Positions 37,560 through 44,204 of a DNA stretch of 44,204 nucleotides are shown piece after piece. Made by a program: the position numbers and the translations under genes. Origin of the DNA: CAZWRF01 sp964636095. GTDB lineage: Bacteria > Patescibacteriota > Minisyncoccia > JAHISW01 > Tagabacteraceae. Each line of letters begins with the position of its first letter. Within the stretch, counting starts at the first letter, position 1. The notes under the pieces are model-generated. The model saw nothing but the letters and a program-made list of their open reading frames with translations. It was not told the DNA's origin and searched no databases. Where the stretch lies: assembly GCA_964636095.1 (NCBI GenBank), contig CAZWRF010000001.1, forward strand, positions 1-44,204. The letters run 5' to 3'.

Positions 37560-39288
37560 TTATTGTTCAGTTGATAATACTTCGTTTAGCTCTCCCAGGC
37601 CGATAATGCCGCCAAAAACTTTTAGTAGCCCGTCCTGGCGCATTGTTATCATGCCCTGCTTGTTGGCTTCTTCCATTATAACCGATTCGGACGGATTTGT
37701 TAAAATGTTTTTTTCAAGAGCAGGAGTCATTTTCAAAACCTCAAAAAGACCTGTTCGTCCTCTTGTCCCCCGAGGACATATCGCAGAAGGCTGAGACTCG
37801 TATATTTCCCCGGGTAATTTTATTTTTTCTCTTAAAACCGTGGGGAATTCGGCTATTTCAGCATCTATTTTTGTTTTTACCGTCCCCGTAACGGGCAGCG
37901 ATTTTCTTGAATCGGGGCAAAGAGTTCTTACAAGNNNNNNNNNNCCTTTGGGCAATGGATAGAATAAGAGTTGAGGGAATAAGAAACGGATCTACCCCCA
38001 TATCTATAAGGCGCGGAATAGCTCCAATGGCCGTGTTCGTGTGCAGGGTTGAAAAAACCAAATGACCTGTCAAGGCGGCTTGTATTGCCAGTTGAGCTGT
38101 TTCTTTGTCGCGAATTTCTCCGACCATTATTGAATCCGGGTCTTGCCTTAACACATGTCTTAACCCGTTGGCAAAGTCATACCCTATTTCTGGGCGCACC
38201 TGAGACTGGCTAACTCCTTCCAAGTTGTACTCAACGGGGTCTTCAAGACTGATTACATTCATTTTTTCACGGTCAAGCATTCTAAGCATGGCATAAAGAG
38301 TTGTCGTTTTTCCGGAACCGGTGGGGCCGGTAAGAAGTATCATTCCGTAGGGTCTTTTTATCATTTCTTTTACCGTATCCAAATTTCTACCAACAAGGCC
38401 AACCTCTTCAAGGGTAGTAAGAGTCTTGGAGGGGTCCAAAATCCTGATAACAATTTTTTCTCCAAAAAAAGTAGGGAAAGTTGAAACCCTAAAATCAATT
38501 CTCTGTTCCCCTATGTTGGCCTCAAAGCGCCCGTCTTGCGGTCTTCTTTTCTCGTCTATTTTCATCTTTGTCAAAATCTTTACTCTGCTTACAACCGCGT
38601 CGTGTACATTTATGGGAAGCATAAGGCTGGTGTGAAGAACACCGTCCACTCTAAATCTTACCTTCAGTTTGTCGTGGGTGGGCTCTATGTGAATGTCGGA
38701 GGCTCTTCCCTCTATGGCATGTCTTAAAACAACGGCCACCATTTTAGTAACCGGAGCGTCCTCTTTAAGATTCTCTTTTGTCTTTTCTTGTTCCTGGGAC
38801 GGCATAGACTGGCCCGATGCTACCGTTTCAAGCTCGCCGAGAGCAGCCACCGCTTCTCCTCCCAAGCTTTTGTAGTCTTTCAAAATAGCCTCAAGGGTGG
38901 ATTTTGTGATCAAAAATACCTTAAACGGCAAATTCAGCTTTGACGACAAGAACTGAAGAGCTTCTCGCGCCTCCAAATTGTCCGGATGCACCACCCCTAT
39001 ATCCAACACCCCGTCATTGAACCCAAGAGGAACAAAGTTATAGTGCCGGGCGGACTCCTCCGGAATATTTTTTAATATTTCAAAAGGAACATGAAAAGAC
39101 GGAGAAATTTTCTTTGCGGGTATATTAAAGGATTCACTTTTCGCATTCAAAATATCTTCCTCCGAAATTCCTTGATTTAAAAGAATGTCATCCAAAAACA
39201 AATCCCCCTCTTCGGCTTTCTTCTTGCTTTCAATAAGGAGATCGTTGGTAATAACTTTATTTTTTACCAAAATTTCACCAAAAGACAT
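37560..39288 (-). CDS. pilB: type IV pilus extension ATPase PilB, crossed by an assembly gap
   Basis: The motor that drives pilus assembly. The N-terminal MshEN-like domain (FGEILVKNKVITNDLLIESKKKAEEGD) precedes the ATPase with LTGPTGSGKTTTLYAML, GEIRDKETAQLAIQAALTGH and STLHTNTA. A 10-N block at 37935-37944 splits the frame; removing it joins IAQR to LVRTLCPD in frame, as expected for GspE/PilB. The usual four-Cys zinc site is reduced: CPDS replaces CPxC and CPRGT replaces the second pair. Length without the gap is about 572 residues. Confidence 0.94.
37935..37944. other. 10-N assembly gap in pilB
   Basis: Removing the Ns keeps the frame and gives the expected family sequence across the join, so no bases seem to be missing. 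Confidence 0.95.
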
Positions 39289-39295
39289 ATGTATT

Positions 39296-39595
39296 TTATT
39301 GATCTCCTATGCGGGCAAACGGATTCTCCCTGCCGAACTTTTCCGGAATTTCAATGGTAGGCGTCAAATCCATAAGAGATGTAAATTTCTCGCTGCTGAA
39401 AAAACTAGAATCTATGGATATGGCCTTTAGCTTGTTCACCAAAAGAACAAACTGCCGGCCCAATAATTGATTTTGGTCGGTGACTGTTGAGGATTCCGAG
39501 GTGTTAACGGTTCTGAACTGCGTGTACCAAAAATACACGGCCACAAGAACGAACACCATAAAAATTATTAAAAAGAGATTTGATCTATCTTTCAT
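39296..39595 (-). CDS. PilP-like pilus protein, small
   Basis: A 99-residue protein with one N-terminal membrane helix (about 6-24), a Ser/Thr-rich linker and a C-terminal GRENPFARI. This resembles the GRxNPFxPL end common in short PilP/PilO-linked proteins. Its position after pilO and before pilB fits a PilP role in the alignment complex, although it is much shorter than proteobacterial PilP and has no lipobox. Confidence 0.65.
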   Translation of the reverse strand: MKDRSNLFLIIFMVFVLVAVYFWYTQFRTVNTSESSTVTDQNQLLGRQFVLLVNKLKAISIDSSFFSSEKFTSLMDLTPTIEIPEKFGRENPFARIGDQ

Positions 39596-39597
39596 TT

Positions 39598-40137
39598 TTA
39601 TTTCTTATAATACGCTTTCGCGTTAATGTTAAAGTCGTAAGAAGATGCGTCAGCAGCAAAAAAATCTATTTGCTCCATATCCATAAGCCGAAGACTGCTT
39701 TGAATTTTGTCCATAAAAGAGCGAAAATCATTATAATTGGCGGAGAAGCTCATTCTTATATTTACCTCTTGATAATCAACAGCGGACGGCAATGACGCTG
39801 ATGCGGGATTTTTTGTTTCCTGTGCATCCAAAGAATTCAGAATAACCGAACCCGACTCGGTTGCCATGTCAGACAGCTGAACCAGCAGTTTGGCCGTTTC
39901 CGGTTCGGCGGGAAGCATTTTTGAAAGGCGGTCTATATCGCCTTGAGATATTGAATTATAATTTTCAAGAATTGAATCCCTCAGCGTTTGAAGTTCCTTG
40001 GACTTGTCCAGGGCCTGGTTGAAAGAATCTCTTTCCGCTTTTAGCGTGTCTATTTGAGCCAAAAGGGGCCTTGTCCAGAACCAAAACACGCACACAGCCA
40101 CGATAAGGAGTAAAAAAGTAATTATGCTTCGTCCCAT
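39598..40137 (-). CDS. pilO: type IV pilus assembly protein PilO
   Basis: A 179-residue protein: one N-terminal membrane helix (about 5-25), a coiled coil (LKAERDSFNQALDKSKELQTLRDS), and a small ferredoxin-like periplasmic-type domain with MLPAEPETAKLLVQLSDMATESG. It pairs with PilN in the alignment complex under PilM. Located between pilN and the PilP-like gene. Confidence 0.88.
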   Translation of the reverse strand: MGRSIITFLLLIVAVCVFWFWTRPLLAQIDTLKAERDSFNQALDKSKELQTLRDSILENYNSISQGDIDRLSKMLPAEPETAKLLVQLSDMATESGSVILNSLDAQETKNPASASLPSAVDYQEVNIRMSFSANYNDFRSFMDKIQSSLRLMDMEQIDFFAADASSYDFNINAKAYYKK

Positions 40138-40149
40138 ATTTTTAAAAAC

Positions 40150-40177
40150 TCTAAATTCTAATATCTAATTTCTTAAT
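40150..40177. repeat. heptamer tandem repeat at the pilN-pilO junction
   Basis: Four 7-bp units on the plus strand: TCTAAAT, TCTAATA, TCTAATT, TCTTAAT. It supplies the last residues and the TAG stop of pilN (40165-40167). Confidence 0.75.
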
Positions 40178-40764
40178 AAGATATTCGGGTCCAGCGACAA
40201 GTTTAAAGAAAAAACTATTTCTCCTTCTTGGAGCTGAAAGCCCGAAAAAGAAAATGTTTTCACGAGGTCGCTTTCTTCAAAAATCTTTGACTGCTCCGCC
40301 AGAACGCGGTAGCTTTCCGCACTGCCGTTCAAGAATATTGTAAGGTCCCTGCCCTCTCCGGCAACAGATGGCGTAGCGCTTTGAGTGTCCCTGAAAGAAA
40401 AATTGGTAAACCTTACTTTTTCATGGGTAATGGTTTGAAGAGCGTCAAAAATCCCCGAAGGATAGATGTGATTATTGAGAAGTTCCTTGGCAAAGGATAT
40501 GGAACCCATAAGGTTTTCCATTTGACTTATAAGGGATGGATCAAAAGCAGATTTTGCCCTATCTAAAGATGTGGTAAGGTCATTTATTTCTCGGGAAATG
40601 GATTTTTGGTAAAGAAAAGCGGCGCCATATCCGGCAACCGAAACAACAAATAAAAATATAGAGACCTTAACAAGCAGGCCCAAGCCCGCTTCTTTGTATA
40701 TTGTTTTAAAGCCTTCTCTCGATGATTTTTTGGGTATAAAAGATAGTTTACTCCCCGGCTCCAT
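40165..40764 (-). CDS. pilN: type IV pilus assembly protein PilN
   Basis: A 199-residue protein: a basic cytosolic N-terminus that should bind PilM, one membrane helix (about 30-52), a coiled coil (REINDLTTSLDRAKSAF) and a C-terminal beta-rich domain. The 3' end with stop codon lies within a 7-bp repeat, so the C-terminus may have been reset by it. Middle of pilM-N-O. Confidence 0.88.
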   Translation of the reverse strand: MEPGSKLSFIPKKSSREGFKTIYKEAGLGLLVKVSIFLFVVSVAGYGAAFLYQKSISREINDLTTSLDRAKSAFDPSLISQMENLMGSISFAKELLNNHIYPSGIFDALQTITHEKVRFTNFSFRDTQSATPSVAGEGRDLTIFLNGSAESYRVLAEQSKIFEESDLVKTFSFSGFQLQEGEIVFSLNLSLDPNILLRN

Positions 40765-40808
40765 ATATAATAATTCTTAATTTTATAATTTTTAAATCTT
40801 TAAATATT

Positions 40809-41939
40809 TCACAGTCCTCTTAACGCGAGACCGACAGCGTTTGAAAAGCTCGGACCTATTTCCTTCAGCGCTTCCTGCAGAAACGGAGGATACTCCGTTT
40901 TGTTGAAGGGGTCGGTTAAAACAACCTCCACTCCCAAATTTTTAACGGCAGTGTCAACAATTCCCTTGAGCAGAGCTCCGCCTCCGGTTAAAATAACTTG
41001 GCCAACCGAGTTGTTGTACTTCCTTCTATAGTTGAGCATGAACTGCTTGGCATCTGAAAAAGTAAACCCCAAAACGGAATCCATCACCCGAACCAGCTCA
41101 ACATATTCCGGCTTGGACGATATGCCTATTTGGCGTTTCATTTCTTCCGCCCTGTCAAAACTGATTTTCAATGACTTGGAGATGGCGCTGGTTAAGGCCT
41201 GAGCCCCTCTGTCTATGGTATGAGAAGCTCTCAAAAGTCCGCCGTCTATAACACTCATCTTGGTTGACGACGCGCCAAGGTCAATAATCATAACGGGGGT
41301 TGCTTGGCGAAAAACGGTAGAGCGCCACGCGCTGAAAATTTCTATCTCAAACAACTTTATCTTGAAGCCCGCCTTTGAAAGAATGGTTTGGTACTTTTGG
41401 ACCATTCCTTTGTGTATGGCCACCAGAAGAACTTCAACTACTTCTTTTTTTGCTTCAAGTTCGTCTTCTTCGTCACCATTCTCTTCATCTTCTTCTGATT
41501 GTTTTTCCGGCTGAAGAATCCACCAATCCAGGTCAACTTCCGAAAGGGGCACGGGAATATACTTTCTGGCTTCGAACTTTACCACTTCATCCATTTCTTT
41601 TTCAGAGACCAAGGGCAGTTTAATGATGGTAACCAGGCTGTCTTTTACCGGTATAGACACAGCCGCCTCTTTGATGGTAATTCCCGATTCTTTAACGAGA
41701 TCTTTCAGCATACCGGCAACCGTGTTTTCTTCAAGCCTTACAACCTGGCCCACCGAACCTTTGGCATAAGGACCGGTAGCCAACTCGCCGTAAGTTTCCA
41801 ATACGGCCTGCTCTTTTTCTTTTTTCAATTGAACAACCTTTATTGAAGAACTACCAATATCAACACCAACTATGCCTTGGCTTTTGGCCCAAAACCGAAT
41901 GTTCTTTGGGAACAGTTTTCCGAAAAGATTTTTCTCCAT
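40809..41939 (-). CDS. pilM: type IV pilus assembly protein PilM, actin-like ATPase
   Basis: A 376-residue cytosolic actin-fold protein. The nucleotide-binding loops are IVGVDIGSSSIKVVQLK, MIIDLGASSTKMSVIDGG and VILTGGGALLKGIVD. An acidic insert (EEDEENGDEEDELEAKKE, about 143-160) is unusual. It anchors PilN/PilO on the inside of the membrane. First gene of the pilus operon, transcribed away from comF; TGATATAAT lies 15 nt before the ATG. Confidence 0.95.
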   Translation of the reverse strand: MEKNLFGKLFPKNIRFWAKSQGIVGVDIGSSSIKVVQLKKEKEQAVLETYGELATGPYAKGSVGQVVRLEENTVAGMLKDLVKESGITIKEAAVSIPVKDSLVTIIKLPLVSEKEMDEVVKFEARKYIPVPLSEVDLDWWILQPEKQSEEDEENGDEEDELEAKKEVVEVLLVAIHKGMVQKYQTILSKAGFKIKLFEIEIFSAWRSTVFRQATPVMIIDLGASSTKMSVIDGGLLRASHTIDRGAQALTSAISKSLKISFDRAEEMKRQIGISSKPEYVELVRVMDSVLGFTFSDAKQFMLNYRRKYNNSVGQVILTGGGALLKGIVDTAVKNLGVEVVLTDPFNKTEYPPFLQEALKEIGPSFSNAVGLALRGL

Positions 41940-41954
41940 TGCATCTGTGTCTTA

Positions 41955-41963
41955 ATTATATCA
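41955..41963 (-). promoter_or_regulatory. extended -10 promoter for the pilM operon
   Basis: The minus strand reads TGATATAAT, an extended -10 with perfect TATAAT, 15 nt before the pilM ATG. No good -35 hexamer. A TATACA box for comF lies 11 bp away on the other strand. Confidence 0.6.
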
Positions 41964-41987
41964 TATTATGTAATTATACACACATTT

Positions 41988-42620
41988 ATGCTAAATAAGT
42001 TATCCACATATTTATTGGGTTTGGTCTTTCCAAAAAAGTGCCTGGGATGCGGACAGTATGGTTCTTATTTTTGCGAAAAGTGCAGACGGCATACGCCCGG
42101 CCCGGAAACCGACGAAAACTCGGATATTATTTTCGCGGCCGCGTCATATGAATTTCCCGCGATGAAAAAGATTATCCGCGCCTTAAAATACAGGGGAGCC
42201 CGACAAGTAGCGGAGCCCCTGGCCGAGCTTATATACGAACGGCTCTGCGAGGACCTTTCGGAGCTGAACCCGGACATTATTGTCCCCGCTCCCCTTTCGG
42301 GAAAAAGACTAAGAAAAAGAGGATTCAACCAGGCAAAAGAAATAGCCAAAAATCTATCGGACATTATGAAAATAGAGCTTTTGGGAAATGTCCTTTATAA
42401 AAACAAGGACACAAAGTCCCAGGTGGAAATAAAAGACAGGGGAAAAAGACTGGAAAATTTGAAAAACGCCTTTTCCGTGAAAAATCCAGAGCTTGTAAAA
42501 AACAAAGTGATTCTTGTGGTGGATGATGTTTCCACCACCGGCGCGACGATACTTGAAGCCCGGCGCGCCTTAAGGCGCGCCGGCGCGAAAGAGGTCTACG
42601 GCGTGGTAGCGGCAAAATAA
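41988..42620 (+). CDS. comF: ComF-family phosphoribosyltransferase-like protein
   Basis: A 210-residue protein linked to DNA uptake in competent bacteria. The N-terminal zinc-ribbon part has CLGCG and CEKC; the phosphoribosyltransferase part ends with the PRPP loop VILVVDDVSTTGATILEA. The ATG at 41988 is chosen over an upstream in-frame extension that would run into pilM. A TATACA box lies 7 nt before the start, suggesting a leaderless mRNA. Divergent from the pilus operon, which fits a shared competence role. The TAA stop lies in the terminator stem. Confidence 0.93.
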   Translation: MLNKLSTYLLGLVFPKKCLGCGQYGSYFCEKCRRHTPGPETDENSDIIFAAASYEFPAMKKIIRALKYRGARQVAEPLAELIYERLCEDLSELNPDIIVPAPLSGKRLRKRGFNQAKEIAKNLSDIMKIELLGNVLYKNKDTKSQVEIKDRGKRLENLKNAFSVKNPELVKNKVILVVDDVSTTGATILEARRALRRAGAKEVYGVVAAK

Positions 42621-42649
42621 ACGGCTAAGCACTGCTTAGCCGTTTATTT
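42615..42649. terminator. bidirectional terminator with stop codons in both arms
   Basis: A 16-bp perfect stem AAATAAACGGCTAAGC / GCTTAGCCGTTTATTT with loop ACT. The left arm holds the comF TAA, the right arm holds the TAA of the small minus-strand frame. The core matches the terminator at 28029-28056. Confidence 0.88.
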
Positions 42650-42909
42650 CTCGTTCCAGTCCACGCGGGTACCGCCGCGGATAAGAGTTTCTTTGTTTTC
42701 AAATTGAAGGGCCGTTCGCCGGCAAAGTTTTTGATATTCGCCNNNNNNNNNNNNNNNNNNNNNNNNNNNNNNNNNNNNNNNNNNNNNNNNNNNNNNNNNN
42801 NNNNNNNNNNNNNNNNNNNNNNNNNNNNNNNNNNNNNNNNNNTTTCTTTGTTTTCAAATTGAAGGGCCGTTCGCCGGCAAAGTTTTTGATATTCGCCTAA
42901 GTTTTTCAT
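42644..42909 (-). CDS. small frame after dcd, split by a 100-N gap
   Basis: The minus strand begins MKNLGEYQKLCRRTALQFEN, 7 bp after the dcd stop. A 100-N block interrupts it. The 55 bp on each side of the block are identical; collapsing them gives a 36-codon frame ending GGTRVDWNEK and TAA at 42644-42646. The start resembles the N-terminus of MazG-like NTP pyrophosphatases (xEYQKxxxRTA), which would fit beside dcd, but the rest is missing. It may be a remnant or a real small gene. Confidence 0.4.
42743..42842. other. 100-N scaffold gap flanked by an identical 55-mer
   Basis: The 55 bp at 42688-42742 and at 42843-42897 are identical and abut the N block exactly. This is the pattern of two contigs that share one k-mer (k=55) and were joined without merging. 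Confidence 0.9.
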
Positions 42910-42916
42910 GGCTTAA

Positions 42917-43624
42917 CTAATTTATAAAATTTTTAAAATTGCCCAAGTCGGGATCTTTGTAAAGCTTGGGTAGCATGTCTTCCGGTTTCCAACTTTTCTT
43001 CATTTCTTCAAGGTCGGAAATAATCTGGTATTTGCCCTTTTGGTAGTAGCAATCGCCGTCGCCTATCGGCTCCGTTTCGTGGAAAATAATTTGGGCAATT
43101 CTAAAACCGACGGGCAAAGGAATGATGTTGTTGCTGAAGTTGGTAATCTCCATAGTCCAGCGGTTTACGTATCCGATATCGCCCCAGCCGGCGCATTTGC
43201 ACACAGCCACTCCTATCCGCCCAACGGAGCTTCGAGCCCTCATTTCTGTTGTAATGGCGCCAAGGCCTTTTTCCTTTTGGCCGTTTCTTCCTCCGATAAA
43301 TTCAACGGTGTGGCCAAGCACCGTTTCCCCCGGCGAAATTAAAAGAATAAAGTCGCCGTCTTCAAACCCGTGGAAAGGGTTGTACTTGGAGCGCACCTCC
43401 CCCACCCGGGTGGCTTTTTCAAACTCGGGGTACATTTTGCGGATTGATTTTTCGTAAAATGGATTGAGGGTCTGCGTTCTTTTGGCTTCTTTCTGCCGGA
43501 AAAAGAAATTGCCCAGCCGCACGTCGTAACTTGTGTTTGAAAGGTTGTCCGGACTAAAGGGCTCAATAACAATGTTTCCGGCCTCTTTGTGTTTCAATAT
43601 TTCCGGTTTTGATAAAAGGGCCAT
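42917..43624 (-). CDS. dcd: dCTP deaminase / dUTPase superfamily protein
   Basis: A 235-residue trimeric-type nucleotide enzyme making dUMP or dUTP from dCTP. Landmarks are SYDVRLGNFF, the phosphate-binding RSSVGRIGV (131-139), CAGWGDIGYVNRWTMEITN with the catalytic-type Glu159, and LPVGFRIAQIIFHE. The ATG at 43624 (MALLSKPEIL) matches the family start. A longer open frame to 43780 is rejected. The promoter puts the mRNA start at about the ATG. Whether it is mono- or bifunctional cannot be told. Confidence 0.9.
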   Translation of the reverse strand: MALLSKPEILKHKEAGNIVIEPFSPDNLSNTSYDVRLGNFFFRQKEAKRTQTLNPFYEKSIRKMYPEFEKATRVGEVRSKYNPFHGFEDGDFILLISPGETVLGHTVEFIGGRNGQKEKGLGAITTEMRARSSVGRIGVAVCKCAGWGDIGYVNRWTMEITNFSNNIIPLPVGFRIAQIIFHETEPIGDGDCYYQKGKYQIISDLEEMKKSWKPEDMLPKLYKDPDLGNFKNFIN

Positions 43625-43630
43625 GTCTCT

Positions 43631-43659
43631 ATTTTGAGCCAAGTCGGCGAATAGGTCAA
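43631..43659 (-). promoter_or_regulatory. promoter of dcd
   Basis: On the minus strand TTGACC, a 17-nt spacer and CAAAAT, ending 6 nt before the dcd ATG. It implies a leaderless mRNA. Confidence 0.6.
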
Positions 43660-43749
43660 ATTTTAGGCACAAAGAGTTGATATTTGACGGTGGGCATGCT
43701 AATTTTCCCACAGAGAAAAATAATTTTGAAAGCATAAAGGGAGGAAAAT

Positions 43750-43986
43750 ATGCCGAAAATAACTGTAGAAAAGGAAGCAAAAGACGTAATTGTACCTTTT
43801 TTTGATTATTCGAAATACGGCGCAGGGGTGATGAGTTTATGCTTCGTGTGCGACGCCGCAGGCTGGGTTAAAGAAGACAGCGGGTATCCCGCCGGCGCAA
43901 AAAACGTACCCGAAGGCTCTCTACAGCACAAAACGAACTGCCCCATGAACGCTGTCCTCAACAAAGACGGCACTATCAAAGAATAA
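43750..43986 (+). CDS. small protein with CCHC zinc-type motif, hypothetical
   Basis: A 78-residue soluble protein. Cys31-x-x-Cys34 (CFVC) and His60-x3-Cys64 (HKTNC) could bind one zinc ion; no family recognised. The ATG has a strong Shine-Dalgarno (AAGGGAGG) 5 nt upstream and lies divergent from dcd. It is followed by a terminator. Like other accessory genes here it is a single-gene unit. Confidence 0.7.
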   Translation: MPKITVEKEAKDVIVPFFDYSKYGAGVMSLCFVCDAAGWVKEDSGYPAGAKNVPEGSLQHKTNCPMNAVLNKDGTIKE

Positions 43987-43993
43987 ACAAGCA

Positions 43994-44027
43994 AAAATGA
44001 GTGAGATTGAACCTCACTCATTTTTAT
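43994..44027. terminator. bidirectional terminator
   Basis: Arms AAAAATGAGTGAG / CTCACTCATTTTT between the ends of the CCHC protein (plus) and the DinD-like gene (minus), with A and T tracts on each side. Confidence 0.88.
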
Positions 44028-44029
44028 TT

Positions 44030-44204
44030 CTACCCTCTTGGTTTCCTAATTGCTTGCTTTCTGTCCGATAGTTTTTTCGCCTGTTTTAATTCTTTTTTAA
44101 CTTCTCTTATGTGTTTCTCCGGTGGCAAATTTTCGGGTGTAGTTCCTCCGATTTCTTTAATGGTTTCTCTAACTTTGCCTCCGACCATAAAATGCGTTTG
44201 AGAA
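44030..44204 (-). CDS. DinD-like DNA damage-inducible protein, C-terminal part (runs off the window)
   Basis: Only the last 57 codons are in the window. The readable part includes SQTHFMVGGKVRETIKEIGG, then TPENLPPEKHIREVKKEL, ending in TAG at 44030-44032. The THFxVGxKVRxTIxxxGG...PExLP pattern is that of the C-terminus of DinD (SOS-induced protein that inhibits RecA-mediated strand exchange in E. coli). No start is visible. recA is 29 kb away in this window. Confidence 0.7.
   Translation of the reverse strand, partial: SQTHFMVGGKVRETIKEIGGTTPENLPPEKHIREVKKELKQAKKLSDRKQAIRKPRG

Noticed and set aside
41877..41987. Longer ComF reading from inside pilM
   Set aside because: It would overlap the pilM start on the other strand; the conserved ComF start lies at 41988 after a good -10 box.
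42625..42909. A 94-codon frame across the 100-N gap
   Set aside because: It reads the same 55-mer twice in two frames through Ns; merging the overlap gives a 36-codon frame in its place.
43625..43780. 52-residue extension of dCTP deaminase
   Set aside because: The promoter with -10 at 43631-43636 and the family start at 43624 show that this is upstream sequence.

Overview
The window looks like a scaffold from a small-genome bacterium of the Candidate Phyla Radiation (Patescibacteria, probably Parcubacteria-like). The grounds are: tightly packed, often overlapping operons; transketolase split into two genes; a cupin-type (archaeal-style) glucose-6-phosphate isomerase; a LemA/HtpX pair; a complete type IV pilus gene set next to ligA and gatCA; and little lineage-specific metabolism. 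The phylum is inferred from gene content, not from a tree. The scaffold has three N blocks (4261-4270, 37935-37944, 42743-42842). All three look like assembly joins with little or no missing sequence.

Layout. 1-2.5 kb: tRNA-Ser, a small acidic protein, HtpX and LemA (minus), then a divergent mini HEXXH protein. 2.5-6 kb: groEL, groES and a PIN-PhoH ATPase (minus). 6.1-10.7 kb (plus): secG, a peptide-type ABC substrate-binding protein, cupin GPI, tRNA-Leu and RNase J. 10.7-14.4 kb: a phosphohexomutase (minus), ychF and the rpsF-ssb-rpsR operon (plus). 14.4-18 kb: recA, a small anchored protein and ftsK (minus). 18.1-21.3 kb: an operon for a secreted HEXXH metallopeptidase and a lipoprotein. 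21.4-25.3 kb: a carbohydrate operon (Rpe-like epimerase, transketolase N and C halves, membrane protein, PfkB kinase). 25.4-28.1 kb: accessory proteins and two tRNA loci (Met-Asp and initiator fMet) with unusual hairpin elements. 28.1-29.1 kb: small membrane proteins. 29.1-34.1 kb: a HEPN-like membrane protein, gatA, gatC, ligA and pilD. 34.2-41.9 kb: pilin, pilC, pilT, a CheY-like receiver, pilB, a PilP-like protein, pilO, pilN and pilM. 42-44.2 kb: comF, dcd, a small CxxC protein and the C-terminus of a DinD-like protein.

How the parts fit: the pilus genes with comF suggest pilus-mediated attachment and DNA uptake. The sugar genes feed a pentose-phosphate/phosphohexose core. LemA/HtpX, GroESL and the secreted protease cover protein quality control and extracellular processing.

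Most novel signals. (1) A family of structured elements sits directly downstream of two tRNA genes. Each element ends in a copy of part of the adjacent tRNA's 3' end: two 123-bp tandem units after tRNA-Met, and a longer relative after tRNA-fMet. The layout resembles the 178-bp repeats behind E. coli tyrT. (2) Tandem repeats with a 7-bp period but different unit sequences occur at six loci, including inside the reading frames of ligA, gatA and pilD. (3) Many genes have a -10 box 6-11 nt before the start codon, implying leaderless transcripts, whereas several accessory genes have strong Shine-Dalgarno sites. (4) A 43-codon gene at 28937-29068 overlaps its neighbour by ATGA.
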